A stretch of 64,000 bases of DNA from Lachnospiraceae bacterium (GCA_022510745.1 JAFLSY010000002.1:1-64000), one strand, 5' to 3'; positions 43,668-53,975 are shown, numbered from the stretch's first letter. Numbers and translations are program-made. The notes: generated by a model from the sequence alone, not told the origin.

Positions 43668-44708
43668 ATGAATATGGAAAATGATAAGAAATTTGCCCTT
43701 CTGATAGATGCGGACAATATTTCTCCCAAGTATATTGATATCATTTTGACGGAAACGGTGAATTACGGTATTGCCAGTATCCGCAGAATTTACGGTGACT
43801 GGACAGACAATGCCAAGCGTTCCTGGAAAGAATGTCTGTTACTCAATTCCCTGACCCCGGTGCAGCAGTTTTCCAATACCACGGGCAAGAACGCGTCAGA
43901 TTCCGCTATGATCATTGATGCCATGGATATTCTCTACGGCAATCATGTGGATGGCTTTGTGATTGCTTCTTCCGACAGTGATTTTACTGCTTTGGCAAGA
44001 CGGTTGAAGGAGGACGGTAAAATGGTGATCGGTATGGGGGAGAGCAAGACACCCATGCCCTTCATTAAAGTCTGCGATCAGTTTAAGACCTTGGATGTAT
44101 TATTTGAGAGTAAGAGTAACGAGGATAAAAATAAGGGAGAGAGTGAGGAAACTTCCGAGAAAAAGAGCGGAAGCGGCACGACGGCAAAGAAAGGCGGGAC
44201 GAAGAGCGCTGTCAAGGCAGCGGCCGAAAAACCTTCCGATGCACAGCCCATCACCAGTCTTGCCACGATTAGGAAGGCAGTCATGGAGATTATCGACGAA
44301 CAGACGGAAGAAGGAGATTTCCTGCAGATGAGCAAGCTCTCCACATCCCTGCAAAAGCGTTATCCGGATTTTGACTATCGTGTATATAAATTCTCTAAAT
44401 TCAGCCAGATGCTAAAATCCTTTTCTGATATTGAACTGACCATGCGGGGAACGGAATGGGTGGTTGGAAAGAAAGGAACCGAAGCAGTACCCGCTGATAT
44501 AGAGCGTTTCGTTATGGGAATGGTGGAAGAGAAGACGGGGGACGGTGAATGGATGTCTGTGGGCGGCCTCTTAGATGGCATCAAGCAGAAATATCCCAAA
44601 TTCAATTATCACAGTTATGGTTTTTCTCAGTTTCATAAAATGTTAAAATCGTTTCACGGACTGGAATTTCGGCAGAAGAACAGTCAGGTTCGGATAAAAC
44701 ATTCTTAA
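43668..44708 (+). CDS. NYN ribonuclease with two OST-HTH/LOTUS domains
   Basis: 346 residues. N-terminal NYN/LabA (PIN-like) nuclease domain with Asp-rich site (LLIDADNISP, SDSAMIIDAMDILYG, ASSDSDFTALA), a Lys/Ser-rich linker (about 148-196), and two OST-HTH repeats (about 200-270 and 282-345), each with a YPDFDYRVYKFSKFSQMLKS or YPKFNYHSYGFSQFHKMLKS core. Such proteins bind structured RNA; the two domains read as a tandem duplication. It closes the rluF-ligA-metA unit. Confidence 0.92.
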   Translation: MNMENDKKFALLIDADNISPKYIDIILTETVNYGIASIRRIYGDWTDNAKRSWKECLLLNSLTPVQQFSNTTGKNASDSAMIIDAMDILYGNHVDGFVIASSDSDFTALARRLKEDGKMVIGMGESKTPMPFIKVCDQFKTLDVLFESKSNEDKNKGESEETSEKKSGSGTTAKKGGTKSAVKAAAEKPSDAQPITSLATIRKAVMEIIDEQTEEGDFLQMSKLSTSLQKRYPDFDYRVYKFSKFSQMLKSFSDIELTMRGTEWVVGKKGTEAVPADIERFVMGMVEEKTGDGEWMSVGGLLDGIKQKYPKFNYHSYGFSQFHKMLKSFHGLEFRQKNSQVRIKHS

Positions 44709-44731
44709 AGCATATATGCAGCATCAGACGG

Positions 44732-44774
44732 CGTAAGAGCAGTACCGGAAGGGTATACCTCTTACGCTTTTTTC
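44732..44774 (+). terminator. Terminator after the NYN gene
   Basis: GCGTAAGAG (44732-44740) and CTCTTACGC (44760-44768) with inner GTACC/GGGTA, followed by TTTTTTC. Confidence 0.92.
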
Positions 44775-44818
44775 TTTTCCTGCGCGTGATATTTGAAAAT
44801 AAATAGGGAACAAATTGG

Positions 44819-44870
44819 TTGACAAATATGAATATAGGTGCTATGGTTAGTTACATAAGTAATGAACCAT
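44819..44870 (+). promoter_or_regulatory. Promoter and palindromic operator of the GntR-ABC operon
   Basis: TTGACA (44819-44824), 17 bases, TATGGT (44842-44847). The -10 overlaps a palindrome ATGGTTAGTTAC-ATAA-GTAATGAACCAT arms (44843-44854, 44859-44870; 10 of 12 match). It fits autorepression by the GntR protein. Confidence 0.8.
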
Positions 44871-44935
44871 ACAACATAATAGAAATAAGAATATAAAGAA
44901 GATTTAAAATAGATAACAGGAAAGGAGGAAATAAA

Positions 44936-45301
44936 GTGCAAGAAATCCTGACACAGGAAAAATCTATCTATCTACAGATCAGTGAGCTATTGGAAAATGA
45001 TATTCTGCGGGATATTTTGCTGGAAGAGGAGAGAGTACCCAGCACCAATGAACTAGCAAAGCTCTATGTCATCAATCCGGCTACTGCCGCAAAGGGCATC
45101 AATATCCTTGTAGAGCAGGGGATTTTATATAAAAAGCGGGGAATCGGCATGTTTGTGGCAACAGGAGCCAAGGCAGCCATCAAAAAGCGGCGGAAAGAAG
45201 AATTCTTTGACAACTATGTAAAAACACTTTTAGTAGAAGCAGAAAGTTTGGGTATTTCCAAAGAAGAACTGATCGGTATGCTTCAAAATACCATGAAATG
45301 A
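44936..45301 (+). CDS. GntR-family regulator, YtrA subfamily
   Basis: 121 residues from GTG 44936 behind AAAGGAGG. Winged helix (QISELLENDILRD, then EERVPSTNELAKLY, NPATAAKGINILVEQGILYKKRGIGMFVATGA) and a short helical tail; the lack of a large effector domain and the ABC partners downstream are typical of YtrA. Likely represses its own operon until wall-active stress. Confidence 0.93.
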   Translation: MQEILTQEKSIYLQISELLENDILRDILLEEERVPSTNELAKLYVINPATAAKGINILVEQGILYKKRGIGMFVATGAKAAIKKRRKEEFFDNYVKTLLVEAESLGISKEELIGMLQNTMK

Positions 45302-45347
45302 TGAGTTAAGGAACATAGAAAAATAGAAACCAAGGGAGGCATAAGCC

Positions 45348-46220
45348 ATGGAAGAAAAATTAGTTTGCAGGGATATCATGAAGCAGTACGGAAAAGTAAA
45401 GGTTTTAGAGGATATCGATCTGGAGCTGGAAAAAGGCAAGATTTACGGGCTGATCGGCAGAAACGGAGCCGGAAAAACCACGCTTTTATCCATTCTTTCG
45501 GCACAGAATCCTGCCACTGCGGGAAGCGTTACTTTAAACGGAGAGCCGGTCTGGGAGAACAGGGAGGCCCTTTCCCATATCTGCTTTTCCAGAGAGATTA
45601 ATCCTTTAAGGGATAACGGGAAAGGACTGAAAGTAAAGGACTATCTGAGAGCGGCGGCTATTTATATGCCGGGCTGGGATGCGGAAATGGCAAAGCGCCT
45701 GATGGAAAAATTCGGCCTTGATATTCGCAAGCCGGTTATGAAGCTTTCAAAAGGTATGCTTTCCATGATCACCATCATCATTGCACTGGCAAGCAAAGCG
45801 GATTATACCTTTTTGGACGAGCCGGTAGCGGGTCTGGACGTGGTGGTAAGAGAGCAGTTTTACCGTATTTTACTGGAGGAGTTTGCAGAAAGCGGCCGTA
45901 CCTTTGTAGTATCCACCCACATCATAGAAGAAGCGGCGGATCTGTTTGAAGAAGTCATTATGATTGATAAAGGGAAGATGCTGCTTAAAGAAAACGCGCA
46001 GGAACTGGTGGAGAGAGCGATCTATATAAGCGGCAAGGAGGATGCGGTGGATGTTGCCATTGCAGGTTTACATTGCCTGCATACCGAAAAGATGGGAAGA
46101 AGTAAGGGTGCGACCCTGCTTTTGGAAAAAGGACAGAGTATCAAAGCATCCGAGGAGATCACCGTGCAGCCGGTGAGCCTGCAGCGGCTTTTTGTTAGTA
46201 TGTGCGGGGAGGAGAACTGA
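45348..46220 (+). CDS. ABC transporter ATP-binding protein (YtrB-like)
   Basis: 290 residues; Walker A GRNGAGKTT (about 37-45), atypical signature LSKGM as in the YtrB group, Walker B YTFLDEP followed by VAGLD and switch STHIIEEA. C-terminal regulatory part ends SLQRLFVSMCGEE. Partners are the two permeases downstream. Substrate not evident. Confidence 0.93.
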   Translation: MEEKLVCRDIMKQYGKVKVLEDIDLELEKGKIYGLIGRNGAGKTTLLSILSAQNPATAGSVTLNGEPVWENREALSHICFSREINPLRDNGKGLKVKDYLRAAAIYMPGWDAEMAKRLMEKFGLDIRKPVMKLSKGMLSMITIIIALASKADYTFLDEPVAGLDVVVREQFYRILLEEFAESGRTFVVSTHIIEEAADLFEEVIMIDKGKMLLKENAQELVERAIYISGKEDAVDVAIAGLHCLHTEKMGRSKGATLLLEKGQSIKASEEITVQPVSLQRLFVSMCGEEN

Positions 46221-46221
46221 T

Positions 46222-46896
46222 ATGAAGGGTATTTACAGAAACCTGCGTTTTTGGGGAAGAAATTATGAGTATATGATGGGCTGGGCAATAGCGATATTAG
46301 CCTGTATTCCTGTGATTTGTTGTCTGCTTGTAGGAAATCCGGGAGGGATACCCGCAGCCTTGACTGATGGCGGATATATATCTATCGGCTTTCCCATGTG
46401 GTTTATTTTAATGGGGATGAACGGAGCCACTACTTATTTTCCTTTCAGCGTCAGCATGGGAAGCAGCAGAAGGGACAGCTTTATCGGTATGGTAATTATG
46501 ACCCATGTGATCGCACTGGAATTATTATTGTTAACTCTTGTGTTAGGGAGTTTGTCGAGTGATTCTTTAGGGGAATCGGTTTTGACAGTGGCCGCTTACC
46601 TATTTTTAGCTCTGCTTGCAAATAATCTGCTCTGCGCTATTATGTTCCGGTTTGGAAGAAACGTTGCGGTGGTGGTTTACATATTGACGATTCTGACAGT
46701 GATCATAGGCGTTTTGGTTTATCATATGGTAAATGCGACTGTTGGGATAACAGGATTTCCGAAAATTTTAGAGATAGGTAAAATGCTTCCTTTGCGTGTT
46801 TGGATTGTAATCGGAGTTGTAGCGGCAATCCTGCTGGATGCTTTCTCCATATTGCTGCAGTGGATGAGTGTAAGAAAAATAGAGGTCAGGGAATAG
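46222..46896 (+). CDS. ABC transporter permease subunit 1
   Basis: 224 residues from ATG 46222, one base after the ATPase stop, site GGAGG. Six hydrophobic helices (GWAIAILACIPVICCLLV, FILMGMNGATTYFPFSVS, VVVYILTILTVIIGVLV, VVAAILLDAFSILLQWM). YtrC/YtrD-like size. Forms the membrane part with the next gene. Confidence 0.85.
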   Translation: MKGIYRNLRFWGRNYEYMMGWAIAILACIPVICCLLVGNPGGIPAALTDGGYISIGFPMWFILMGMNGATTYFPFSVSMGSSRRDSFIGMVIMTHVIALELLLLTLVLGSLSSDSLGESVLTVAAYLFLALLANNLLCAIMFRFGRNVAVVVYILTILTVIIGVLVYHMVNATVGITGFPKILEIGKMLPLRVWIVIGVVAAILLDAFSILLQWMSVRKIEVRE

Positions 46897-46911
46897 AAGG
46901 GGGAGAAGCAC

Positions 46912-47616
46912 ATGAAAGATATAAAAAAGACATGGGATTTCTGCCTTAGAAATCTGTATTTTGAATTGTGTGTAACAGGAGGGGCAGGAATCTTGGGAAT
47001 AGGAGTCACGCTTTTCTTCTCCCGGGTTTTGGGAAAGGATAGCTTTGAGTCTTTTGGCCTGAATCTGACCCTGATATTTTGGGTGATCAGTGTATTTTTT
47101 ATGGGTGCGGTGGAAGCGGCAACAGTTTTTTACTTTATGATTTCCATGGGAAAACCCAGAAAAGCTTTTTTGGTATCCTACGGAACTGTGCAGGTTCTTC
47201 ACCAACTGTTTGGTCTGGTATTGATTTTTGTGATAGCGCTATTGGAATGGATTCTGGCGGCAGCTGCCGGACTTTCACCCGTATGGGAGGTGACAGGATG
47301 GTCACTCTTTACGGACATCGGAACACTGGTGTTATTTGTGTTTGGATTTCCCGTTCTGATATTGTTTTTTGGTGTTCTCTATATTAAGTTTAAGGACTGG
47401 GTATTCATCGGTCTCTGTCTGCTTGCTATGGGTGGAAACTTTATTGGCCGCTATATCATAGCGATGGGAGAATCCGGAAGTCTAAAATGGCTGATAAAGG
47501 TCTTTGATCATTTTCTGCGGTTAGCCCCTATCTGGCATACTCTTTTTGCATGTGCAGGCTTTCTTCTGCTGCTTGGTTTGTCTTGGATGATGGTCAGAAA
47601 ACAGACCAATATATAA
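46912..47616 (+). CDS. ABC transporter permease subunit 2
   Basis: 234 residues, six hydrophobic helices, N-terminal KKTWDFCLRNLYFELC similar in style to subunit 1 but with its own sequence; the two are probable paralogues. Begins behind GGGGGAG, 15 bases after subunit 1. Ends with RKQTNI before a bidirectional terminator. Confidence 0.85.
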   Translation: MKDIKKTWDFCLRNLYFELCVTGGAGILGIGVTLFFSRVLGKDSFESFGLNLTLIFWVISVFFMGAVEAATVFYFMISMGKPRKAFLVSYGTVQVLHQLFGLVLIFVIALLEWILAAAAGLSPVWEVTGWSLFTDIGTLVLFVFGFPVLILFFGVLYIKFKDWVFIGLCLLAMGGNFIGRYIIAMGESGSLKWLIKVFDHFLRLAPIWHTLFACAGFLLLLGLSWMMVRKQTNI

Positions 47617-47650
47617 ATAGGTGATACAAATCATAGCAACATATCAAAAA

Positions 47651-47700
47651 CTCCCAATCTCCATTTCCGATATCATCAGGAAATGAAATTGGGAGCCTTT
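47651..47700. terminator. Bidirectional terminator between convergent units
   Basis: CTCCCAAT (47651-47658) and ATTGGGAG (47688-47695) plus inner CATTTCC/GGAAATG form a long stem; T-runs lie on both sides (CTTTTTAT on plus, TTTTTGATAT on minus). Confidence 0.85.
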
Positions 47701-47713
47701 TTATGTTTGAACA

Positions 47714-50700
47714 CTAGGCCGTGATGCTCTGGTCTTCCACGTTCTTAACAGCAGTGGAGAGCATCAGTTTAATACGGTTTAATTGATTGACTTCGCTGGC
47801 ACCGGGATCGTAGTCGATGGCTACGATATTGGAAGCGGGATATTGTTTGCGCAGCTCTTTGATAACGCCCTTGCCCACTACGTGGTTGGGCAGGCAGCCG
47901 AAAGGCTGACAGCAGACGATATTAGGTACGCCGCTATGAATCAGCTCTACCATTTCACCGGTCAAAAACCAGCCTTCACCGGTCTGGTTACCGATAGAAA
48001 CAATGGGCTCGGCATATTTAACCAGATCTCTGATATGAGCGGGCGGTGTAAAATGCCGGCTCTTTTGTAATTCCTTCGCGGCAGCGCCGCGCAGCTTTTC
48101 AATGGCCCAGATGCCGAGAGAAGAGATACGGGCGGTCTTTTTACTCATACCCAGCTCTTCCGCTTTATAAATCTGATTGTAGAAGCAGTAGAGCATGAAG
48201 TCGATGAGATCCGGCATGACAGCTTCCGCACCTTCCGCCTCTAAAAGTTCTACCAGATGGTTGTTGCCAGCAGGAGAGAACTTCACCAGAATCTCACCAA
48301 CGATACCGACCCTGGGTTTCTTTAAATCCTCCTTGATGGGAATGGCATCAAAATCTCTTACGATCTTACGGCAGAGGCTGTTGAATTTAAAGAAATTTAA
48401 ATGCTTGCCGGATACAAATTCCTGTACCACCTTCAGCCATTTTGCATGTACGGCATCCACACTGCCGGGTACTTCCTCATAGGGACGCATACGGTAAACG
48501 CAGCGCATGAAGATATCCCCAAAGACTGCGCCGTAGGTCGCGCGCATAATGAGATTGGCATTTAAATGAAAACCGGGGTTGCTTTCAATACCGGCTAAAT
48601 TCAGCGATATGACAGGTATCTGTGCCATACCGGCCTTTTCCAAAGCTCTGCGGATAAAACCGATGTAGTTGGTAGCGCGGCAGCCACCGCCGGTCTGACT
48701 CATGACGATGGCAGTGCGATTTAAATCATATTTTCCGGAGAGCAATGCCTCCATAAGCTGTCCTACCACCAAAAGAGAAGGGTAGCAGGCATCGTTGTTT
48801 ACATATTTCAGGCCCACATCCACGGAATGCTTATTGTCGTTGCTTAATACCTCGAAATGATAGCCGCAGGCGTTGAATGCAGGCTCTAAGATCTCGAAGT
48901 GAATCGGGGACATCTGCGGACAGAGAATGGTATAGTTCTGCCGCATTTCCTCGGTAAAGCTGACTTTATGAATGGCGGAGGAACGGATCGTTCTCTGCTT
49001 GTTCTGTTTTTCCCTGACACGCAGCGCCGATAACAGAGAACGGATACGGATACGTGCAGCGCCTAAATTATTGACTTCGTCTATTTTTAAACAGGTATAG
49101 ATCTTATCTGAGCCGGAGAGGATATCGTTCACCTGATCCGTGGTGACGGCATCCAGTCCGCAGCCAAAGGAGTTAAGCTGGATCAGATCCAGATTCTCCA
49201 CTGTTTTTACATAGCTGGCAGCGGCGTAGAGACGGGAATGGTACATCCACTGGTCGGATACGATTAGCGGCCGTTCCGGATTTCCCAAATGGGAGATGGC
49301 GTCTTCGGTAAGAACCGCAATGTCATAGGAAGTGATCAGCTCGGGAATACCGTGATTGATCTCCGGATCCACATGATAGGGGCGTCCGGCCAATACGATA
49401 CCGCGCTTGCCGTTTTCTTCCATCCATTTGAGCGTTTCCTCGCCCTTTTTGCGGATGTCCTCTCTTGCGGCAGCCTGTTCTTCCCATGCGGCGGCAACAG
49501 CGGCCTTAATTTCTACGGCAGGAAGTTCCTTAAATTCTTTTATCAGAGCAGAAGCAATGGTATCCTGAGTCTTAAAGGACATGAAAGGGTTACGGAAGAT
49601 GACCTCACCCCGTCCGATTTCTTCTACATTATTTTTGATATTTTCTGAATAAGAAGTAACAATGGGACAGTTGTAATGATTGTTGGCTCCTTCCACCTCA
49701 TCCCGTTCATAAAAAAGGGCGGGATAGAAGATAAAGGGTACATTCTGCCTGATCAGCCAGGTAACATGTCCATGGGCCAGTTTAGCCGGATAGCATTCGG
49801 ATTCACTGGGGATGGATTCAATGCCCAGCTCATAAATCTTCCGGTTGGAAGCAGGAGAAAGTACCACCTGATATCCCAACTTGGTGAAGAAAGTGAACCA
49901 GAAAGGATAGTTTTCATACATATTTAAGACTCTGGGAATGCCAACCGGTCCTCTGGGTGCCTTATCGGGGGCAAGAGGCTCGTAGGAAAAGAGTCTTTTT
50001 AGTTTATAATCAAATAAATTGGGAACATTGTTCTCATTTTTCGCTTTGCCCAGTCCGCGCTCGCAGCGGTTGCCGGAAATGTACTGGCGGCCGCCGGAGA
50101 ATTTGTTGATGGTAAGACGGCAGCTGTTGGTACATCCCTTGCATTTTGCCATGCTGGTTTCAAACTGGAGCTCACAGATTTTCTGAAAAGAGAGCATGGT
50201 GGTTTCATAACCCTCTTCAAAGCGTTCTCTGGCAATGAGGGCGGCACCGAAAGCGCCCATGATACCTGCGATATCGGGACGTATAGCTTCACAGTCCGCA
50301 ATTTTTTCAAAACTGCGCAGTACTGCATCATTATAGAACGTTCCGCCCTGTACCACGATATTTTTACCCAGTTCGGAAGCGTCGGAAACTTTGATAACCT
50401 TAAATAAGGCGTTCTTGATAACGGAATAGGCCAGTCCGGCGGAAATATCCGCAACGGAAGCGCCTTCCTTCTGCGCCTGTTTTACCTTGGAATTCATGAA
50501 TACGGTACAGCGGGTACCTAAGTCGATAGGGTGTGCCGCAAAGAGAGCAGCATCCGCAAAATCCTGCACGGAATAGTTTAAGGACTTGGCAAAGGTTTCG
50601 ATAAAGGAACCGCAGCCGGAGGAGCAGGCTTCGTTTAACTGCACGCTGTCTACCGTATTATTTTTGATCTTGATGCATTTCATATCCTGTCCGCCGATAT

Positions 50701-51952
50701 CTAATATACAATCCACGGAAGGGTCAAAGAAAGCAGCAGCATAGTAATGAGCCACAGTTTCCACTTCGCCGTCGTCCAAAAGGAATGCAGCTTTCATCAG
50801 GGCCTCTCCGTAGCCGGTGGAACAAGAGCGCACGATCTTTACTCCCTCCGGAAGCAGGGAGTAAATTTCCTTGATAGAACGGATCGCAGTCTTTAAAGGA
50901 CTGCCATCGTTATTGCTGTAAAAAGAGTAGAGAAGGGAGCCGTCCTCTGCCACCAGAGCGATCTTGGTGGTGGTGGAGCCGGCGTCGATGCCAAGATAGG
51001 CATTGCCCTGATAGGTGGAAAGTTCTGAGGTGCCCACATGATGTTTTGCATGGCGCTCCTTAAAAGCTTCGTAAGCAGCCTCGTTTTCAAACAGAGGTTC
51101 CATACGCTCTACTTCAAATTCCATTTTGATTTCGGAGGAAAGCTTGCCCACCATTTCCTCCATGGTGTAAGAAATTTCCTCTTTTGCATTTAATGCGGAA
51201 CCGATTGCCGCGAAAAGATGGGAGTTATCCGTATCTATGATATGTTCCTCGTCCAACTTCAGGGTACGGATAAAAGTGGCTTTGAGTTCCGAAAGGAAAT
51301 GCAGGGGGCCTCCCAAGAAAGCAACATGTCCTCTGATTGGCTTGCCGCAGGCTAAGCCGCTGATGGTCTGATTCACTACTGCCTGAAAGATGGAAGCGGA
51401 TAGATCTTCCTTGGTTGCACCCTCATTAATGAGGGGCTGGATATCCGTCTTGGCAAATACGCCGCAGCGGGCAGCGATGGTGTATAGAGAATGGTAATTC
51501 TTGGCATACTCATTAAGACCGGAGGCATCCGTCTGGATCAGGGAAGCCATCTGGTCAATAAAGGAGCCTGTACCACCGGCACAGATACCGTTCATACGCT
51601 GCTCCACATTGCCGCCTTCAAAATAGATGATCTTGGCGTCTTCACCGCCTAATTCAATGGCAACGTCCGTCTGAGGAGCCAGTTCCTTTAAAGAGGTGGC
51701 TACGGCAATAACCTCCTGCGTGAAGGGTACCTGCAGATGGTTCGCTAAGGTCAGACCGCCGGAGCCTGTGATCATGGGATGTACCATCAGGTTCCCTAAC
51801 TGCCCATAGGCCTTATGAAGCAGGGAAGAAAGAGTTTCCCTGATGTTGGCAAAATGTCTTTCATAGTCGGAAAACAATATATGATGCTGCTCATCCAGAA
51901 TGGCGATCTTGACTGTGGTAGAGCCAATATCAATACCGAGAGTATAAGTCAT
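47714..51952 (-). CDS. Fused 2-hydroxyacyl-CoA dehydratase activator/component, 1412 residues
   Basis: ATP-driven low-potential electron donor family (HgdC/BadF type) fused to dehydratase-like domains. Two activator (acetate kinase/HSP70-fold) domains: residues about 1-270 ([41 protein letters not shown]) and 318-580 ([41 protein letters not shown]). A Cys-rich [10 protein letters not shown] segment follows near 600, then DUF2229 and HgdB/double-cubane-like regions ([39 protein letters not shown]). ATG 51952 is preceded by AAAGGA; a TTG at 51961 is possible. Substrate unknown; no dehydratase subunits or CoA-transferase are adjacent. Confidence 0.92.
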   Translation of the reverse strand: MTYTLGIDIGSTTVKIAILDEQHHILFSDYERHFANIRETLSSLLHKAYGQLGNLMVHPMITGSGGLTLANHLQVPFTQEVIAVATSLKELAPQTDVAIELGGEDAKIIYFEGGNVEQRMNGICAGGTGSFIDQMASLIQTDASGLNEYAKNYHSLYTIAARCGVFAKTDIQPLINEGATKEDLSASIFQAVVNQTISGLACGKPIRGHVAFLGGPLHFLSELKATFIRTLKLDEEHIIDTDNSHLFAAIGSALNAKEEISYTMEEMVGKLSSEIKMEFEVERMEPLFENEAAYEAFKERHAKHHVGTSELSTYQGNAYLGIDAGSTTTKIALVAEDGSLLYSFYSNNDGSPLKTAIRSIKEIYSLLPEGVKIVRSCSTGYGEALMKAAFLLDDGEVETVAHYYAAAFFDPSVDCILDIGGQDMKCIKIKNNTVDSVQLNEACSSGCGSFIETFAKSLNYSVQDFADAALFAAHPIDLGTRCTVFMNSKVKQAQKEGASVADISAGLAYSVIKNALFKVIKVSDASELGKNIVVQGGTFYNDAVLRSFEKIADCEAIRPDIAGIMGAFGAALIARERFEEGYETTMLSFQKICELQFETSMAKCKGCTNSCRLTINKFSGGRQYISGNRCERGLGKAKNENNVPNLFDYKLKRLFSYEPLAPDKAPRGPVGIPRVLNMYENYPFWFTFFTKLGYQVVLSPASNRKIYELGIESIPSESECYPAKLAHGHVTWLIRQNVPFIFYPALFYERDEVEGANNHYNCPIVTSYSENIKNNVEEIGRGEVIFRNPFMSFKTQDTIASALIKEFKELPAVEIKAAVAAAWEEQAAAREDIRKKGEETLKWMEENGKRGIVLAGRPYHVDPEINHGIPELITSYDIAVLTEDAISHLGNPERPLIVSDQWMYHSRLYAAASYVKTVENLDLIQLNSFGCGLDAVTTDQVNDILSGSDKIYTCLKIDEVNNLGAARIRIRSLLSALRVREKQNKQRTIRSSAIHKVSFTEEMRQNYTILCPQMSPIHFEILEPAFNACGYHFEVLSNDNKHSVDVGLKYVNNDACYPSLLVVGQLMEALLSGKYDLNRTAIVMSQTGGGCRATNYIGFIRRALEKAGMAQIPVISLNLAGIESNPGFHLNANLIMRATYGAVFGDIFMRCVYRMRPYEEVPGSVDAVHAKWLKVVQEFVSGKHLNFFKFNSLCRKIVRDFDAIPIKEDLKKPRVGIVGEILVKFSPAGNNHLVELLEAEGAEAVMPDLIDFMLYCFYNQIYKAEELGMSKKTARISSLGIWAIEKLRGAAAKELQKSRHFTPPAHIRDLVKYAEPIVSIGNQTGEGWFLTGEMVELIHSGVPNIVCCQPFGCLPNHVVGKGVIKELRKQYPASNIVAIDYDPGASEVNQLNRIKLMLSTAVKNVEDQSITA

Positions 51953-52000
51953 GTATATCAATCCTTTTCATGATGATTAAGTAAACTGCGCACATCCCAC

Positions 52001-52029
52001 ATTATACGACAGGATTTTACAAAATGCAA
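52001..52029 (-). promoter_or_regulatory. Promoter of the activator fusion
   Basis: On the minus strand TTGCAT (52024-52029), 17 bases, TATAAT (52001-52006). Confidence 0.78.
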
Positions 52030-52113
52030 CGAAGAAGACTTTGAATATTTCTGGGAGAATTGAAAAATAATTCTAAACTTTATTAAAATTTACAGGAAAT
52101 GGATGGGATTTGG

Positions 52114-52142
52114 TTTACTTTGGAAATTAGGAATGTTAGAAT
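52114..52142 (+). promoter_or_regulatory. Promoter of the rhomboid-like gene
   Basis: TTTACT (52114-52119), 17 bases, TAGAAT (52137-52142). Confidence 0.55.
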
Positions 52143-52206
52143 ATATGCAGCCATTGATTTTCAAATGACAGCTACTTTATTTTGAATCGGAGGACTGATA
52201 CGGCTC

Positions 52207-53130
52207 ATGAGCAAGTTTGAAAGAAAATACGGCAAATATGCTATTCAGAATTTAACAACCATGCTGATTGCCTGCTACGCGGTGGGGTATGTCATTCAGC
52301 TGATCAACAGCGATTTTTTATTATATCTGACCTTGGATCCCTGGCAGATCATTCACGGACAGATATGGAGACTCTTTACATGGGTCGTGGTGCCGCCTTC
52401 TATGGGCAATCTCTTTACAACTTTGATCATGCTGTATTTTTACTGGTCCATCGGCACTACACTGGAGCATACCTGGGGTACCTACCGGTATAATGTCTAT
52501 CTCTTTTCGGGATTTTTGTTTACGATATTAGGCAGTTTTCTGGCCATGGGACTGGGCTTTTGGATGTATGGAAATATGCTTGATCTCAGCACGGCCCAAG
52601 CTTGTGCGGATCTGTCCAGAGTAGGCTCCGTATCTTTCAGTACGGTTTATGTGAATACCTCCATTTTTCTGGCTTTTGCGGCTACTTTCCCGGATGTGCA
52701 GGTATTATTGATGTTTTTGATTCCCATCAAGGTCAAGTGGATGGGTATTGTATACGGTATTATAACGCTGTGGGACTTCCTACAGGGAGCTTACACGAAT
52801 GTTATGACGCCCTTGGGAGTATTCAAGCTGGATATCAGCCTGTTTCCCAGAATAGCCATATTGGCGTCTTTGCTTAATTTCTTCGTCTTTTTCTTTACAT
52901 CCCGCAAGGGTATCCTGCGCAGTCCGAAGCAGATAAGAAGACAGCATGAATATAAGCGTGAGGTGCGCAGGAATACCGGTGCGGTTACCCGCCACAAATG
53001 CGCAATCTGCGGCAGGACGGATGAATCCCATCCGGAACTGGAGTTCCGGTTCTGCTCTAAATGCAACGGCAATTACGAATACTGCCAGGACCATTTGTTC
53101 ACTCATACGCATGTACAGTGTGAAAAATAA
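52207..53130 (+). CDS. Rhomboid-like membrane protein with zinc ribbon
   Basis: 307 residues. N-terminal six-helix core with the LTLDPWQIIHGQIWRLFTW and WSIGTTLEHTWGTYRYN pattern of the rhomboid/derlin/TMEM115 group (DUF1751-like). The GxSG serine motif and the pairing His of active rhomboids are not seen, so it is probably a pseudoprotease. A C-terminal cytoplasmic zinc ribbon (CAICGRTDESHPELEFRFC and later CSKCNGNYEYCQDH) is present. It precedes the sigma-like gene. Confidence 0.8.
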   Translation: MSKFERKYGKYAIQNLTTMLIACYAVGYVIQLINSDFLLYLTLDPWQIIHGQIWRLFTWVVVPPSMGNLFTTLIMLYFYWSIGTTLEHTWGTYRYNVYLFSGFLFTILGSFLAMGLGFWMYGNMLDLSTAQACADLSRVGSVSFSTVYVNTSIFLAFAATFPDVQVLLMFLIPIKVKWMGIVYGIITLWDFLQGAYTNVMTPLGVFKLDISLFPRIAILASLLNFFVFFFTSRKGILRSPKQIRRQHEYKREVRRNTGAVTRHKCAICGRTDESHPELEFRFCSKCNGNYEYCQDHLFTHTHVQCEK

Positions 53131-53143
53131 ATTTTATACATGA

Positions 53144-53198
53144 CTTGCATGCAAGGCATTGGAAATCTTGTGCCTTCGCAATGCGAATGCATTCGCAT
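53144..53198. repeat. Paired palindromes between the rhomboid-like and sigma-like genes
   Basis: CTTGCATGCAAG (53144-53155) and the 18-bp perfect palindrome ATGCGAATGCATTCGCAT (53181-53198). GGAAA (53161-53165) and TTTCC (just past 53203) frame the second. No T-run. Confidence 0.6.
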
Positions 53199-53235
53199 GA
53201 AAGTTTCCGAACTATAGAAAGGAATATTGGCTGGT

Positions 53236-53973
53236 ATGGAAAGAGAGCTCTTATTTGCGGATAAGCTGCAGGAACTAAAGGATACGGCAAAGGCACAGGG
53301 CAATCTGGTGACCAAGGCTCAGGTAGAGGAGTCTTTTGAAGAATTCGGATTGCAGAAAGACCAGCTTGATCTGGTATACGATTATTTAAAAAAACATAGG
53401 ATCGGCATTGGTACGCCCGTGGATACGGAGGAGTATCTCACGGGAGAAGAAAAGAACTATCTCCAATTGTATATAAATGAACTAAAGGAACTGCCTGCCT
53501 GCAGCGCAGGAGAAAAGGAAGCCATTATCCTCTCTGCCATGGCAGGGGATGGAGACGCGCAGGAGCGGCTGCTGACTCTGTATCTGCCCCAGGTGGTGGA
53601 TATCGCTAAGCTTTATGCGGGGCAGGGCGTTTATCTGGAGGATTTGATCGGAGAAGGAAATGTGGCGGCTGCCATGGGAGTCAGACTGTTAGGGGCCTTA
53701 GAGCATGCCTCCGAAGCCGAGGGCGCATTGGCCAAAATGGTAATGGATGCCATGGAGGAGTATATTGCGGCAAATGCCGAAGAAGGTAAAAAAAGCAGAC
53801 AAGTTCTGGATAAGGTGAACAAAGTAGCCCTGGAGGCCAAAAAACTGGCCGATGAATACGGCAGAAAGGTAACGGCAGAGGAATTGGCGCAGGAGAGTAC
53901 ATTGTCATTAAAGGCAATACAGGAAGCCATGCGCATCAGCGGAGATAAAATCGAGGATTTGGAGAAATCATAA
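53236..53973 (+). CDS. Degenerate sigma-70-like protein without DNA-binding parts
   Basis: 245 residues. N-terminal region 1.1-like domain (about 8-58), region 1.2 (YLQLYINELKELPACSAGEK), start of region 2 (GDGDAQERLLTLYLPQV, then GVYLEDLIGEGNVAAAMG) which contacts RNA polymerase, and a region-3-like helix set (about 190-237, YGRKVTAEELAQESTLS). The 2.3/2.4 -10 reading segment with its aromatic residues and the whole region 4 are missing. It may bind core RNA polymerase without starting at promoters. The start is unclear: ATG 53236 (12 bases from AAGGA) or TTG 53227. Confidence 0.8.
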   Translation: MERELLFADKLQELKDTAKAQGNLVTKAQVEESFEEFGLQKDQLDLVYDYLKKHRIGIGTPVDTEEYLTGEEKNYLQLYINELKELPACSAGEKEAIILSAMAGDGDAQERLLTLYLPQVVDIAKLYAGQGVYLEDLIGEGNVAAAMGVRLLGALEHASEAEGALAKMVMDAMEEYIAANAEEGKKSRQVLDKVNKVALEAKKLADEYGRKVTAEELAQESTLSLKAIQEAMRISGDKIEDLEKS

Positions 53974-53975
53974 AT

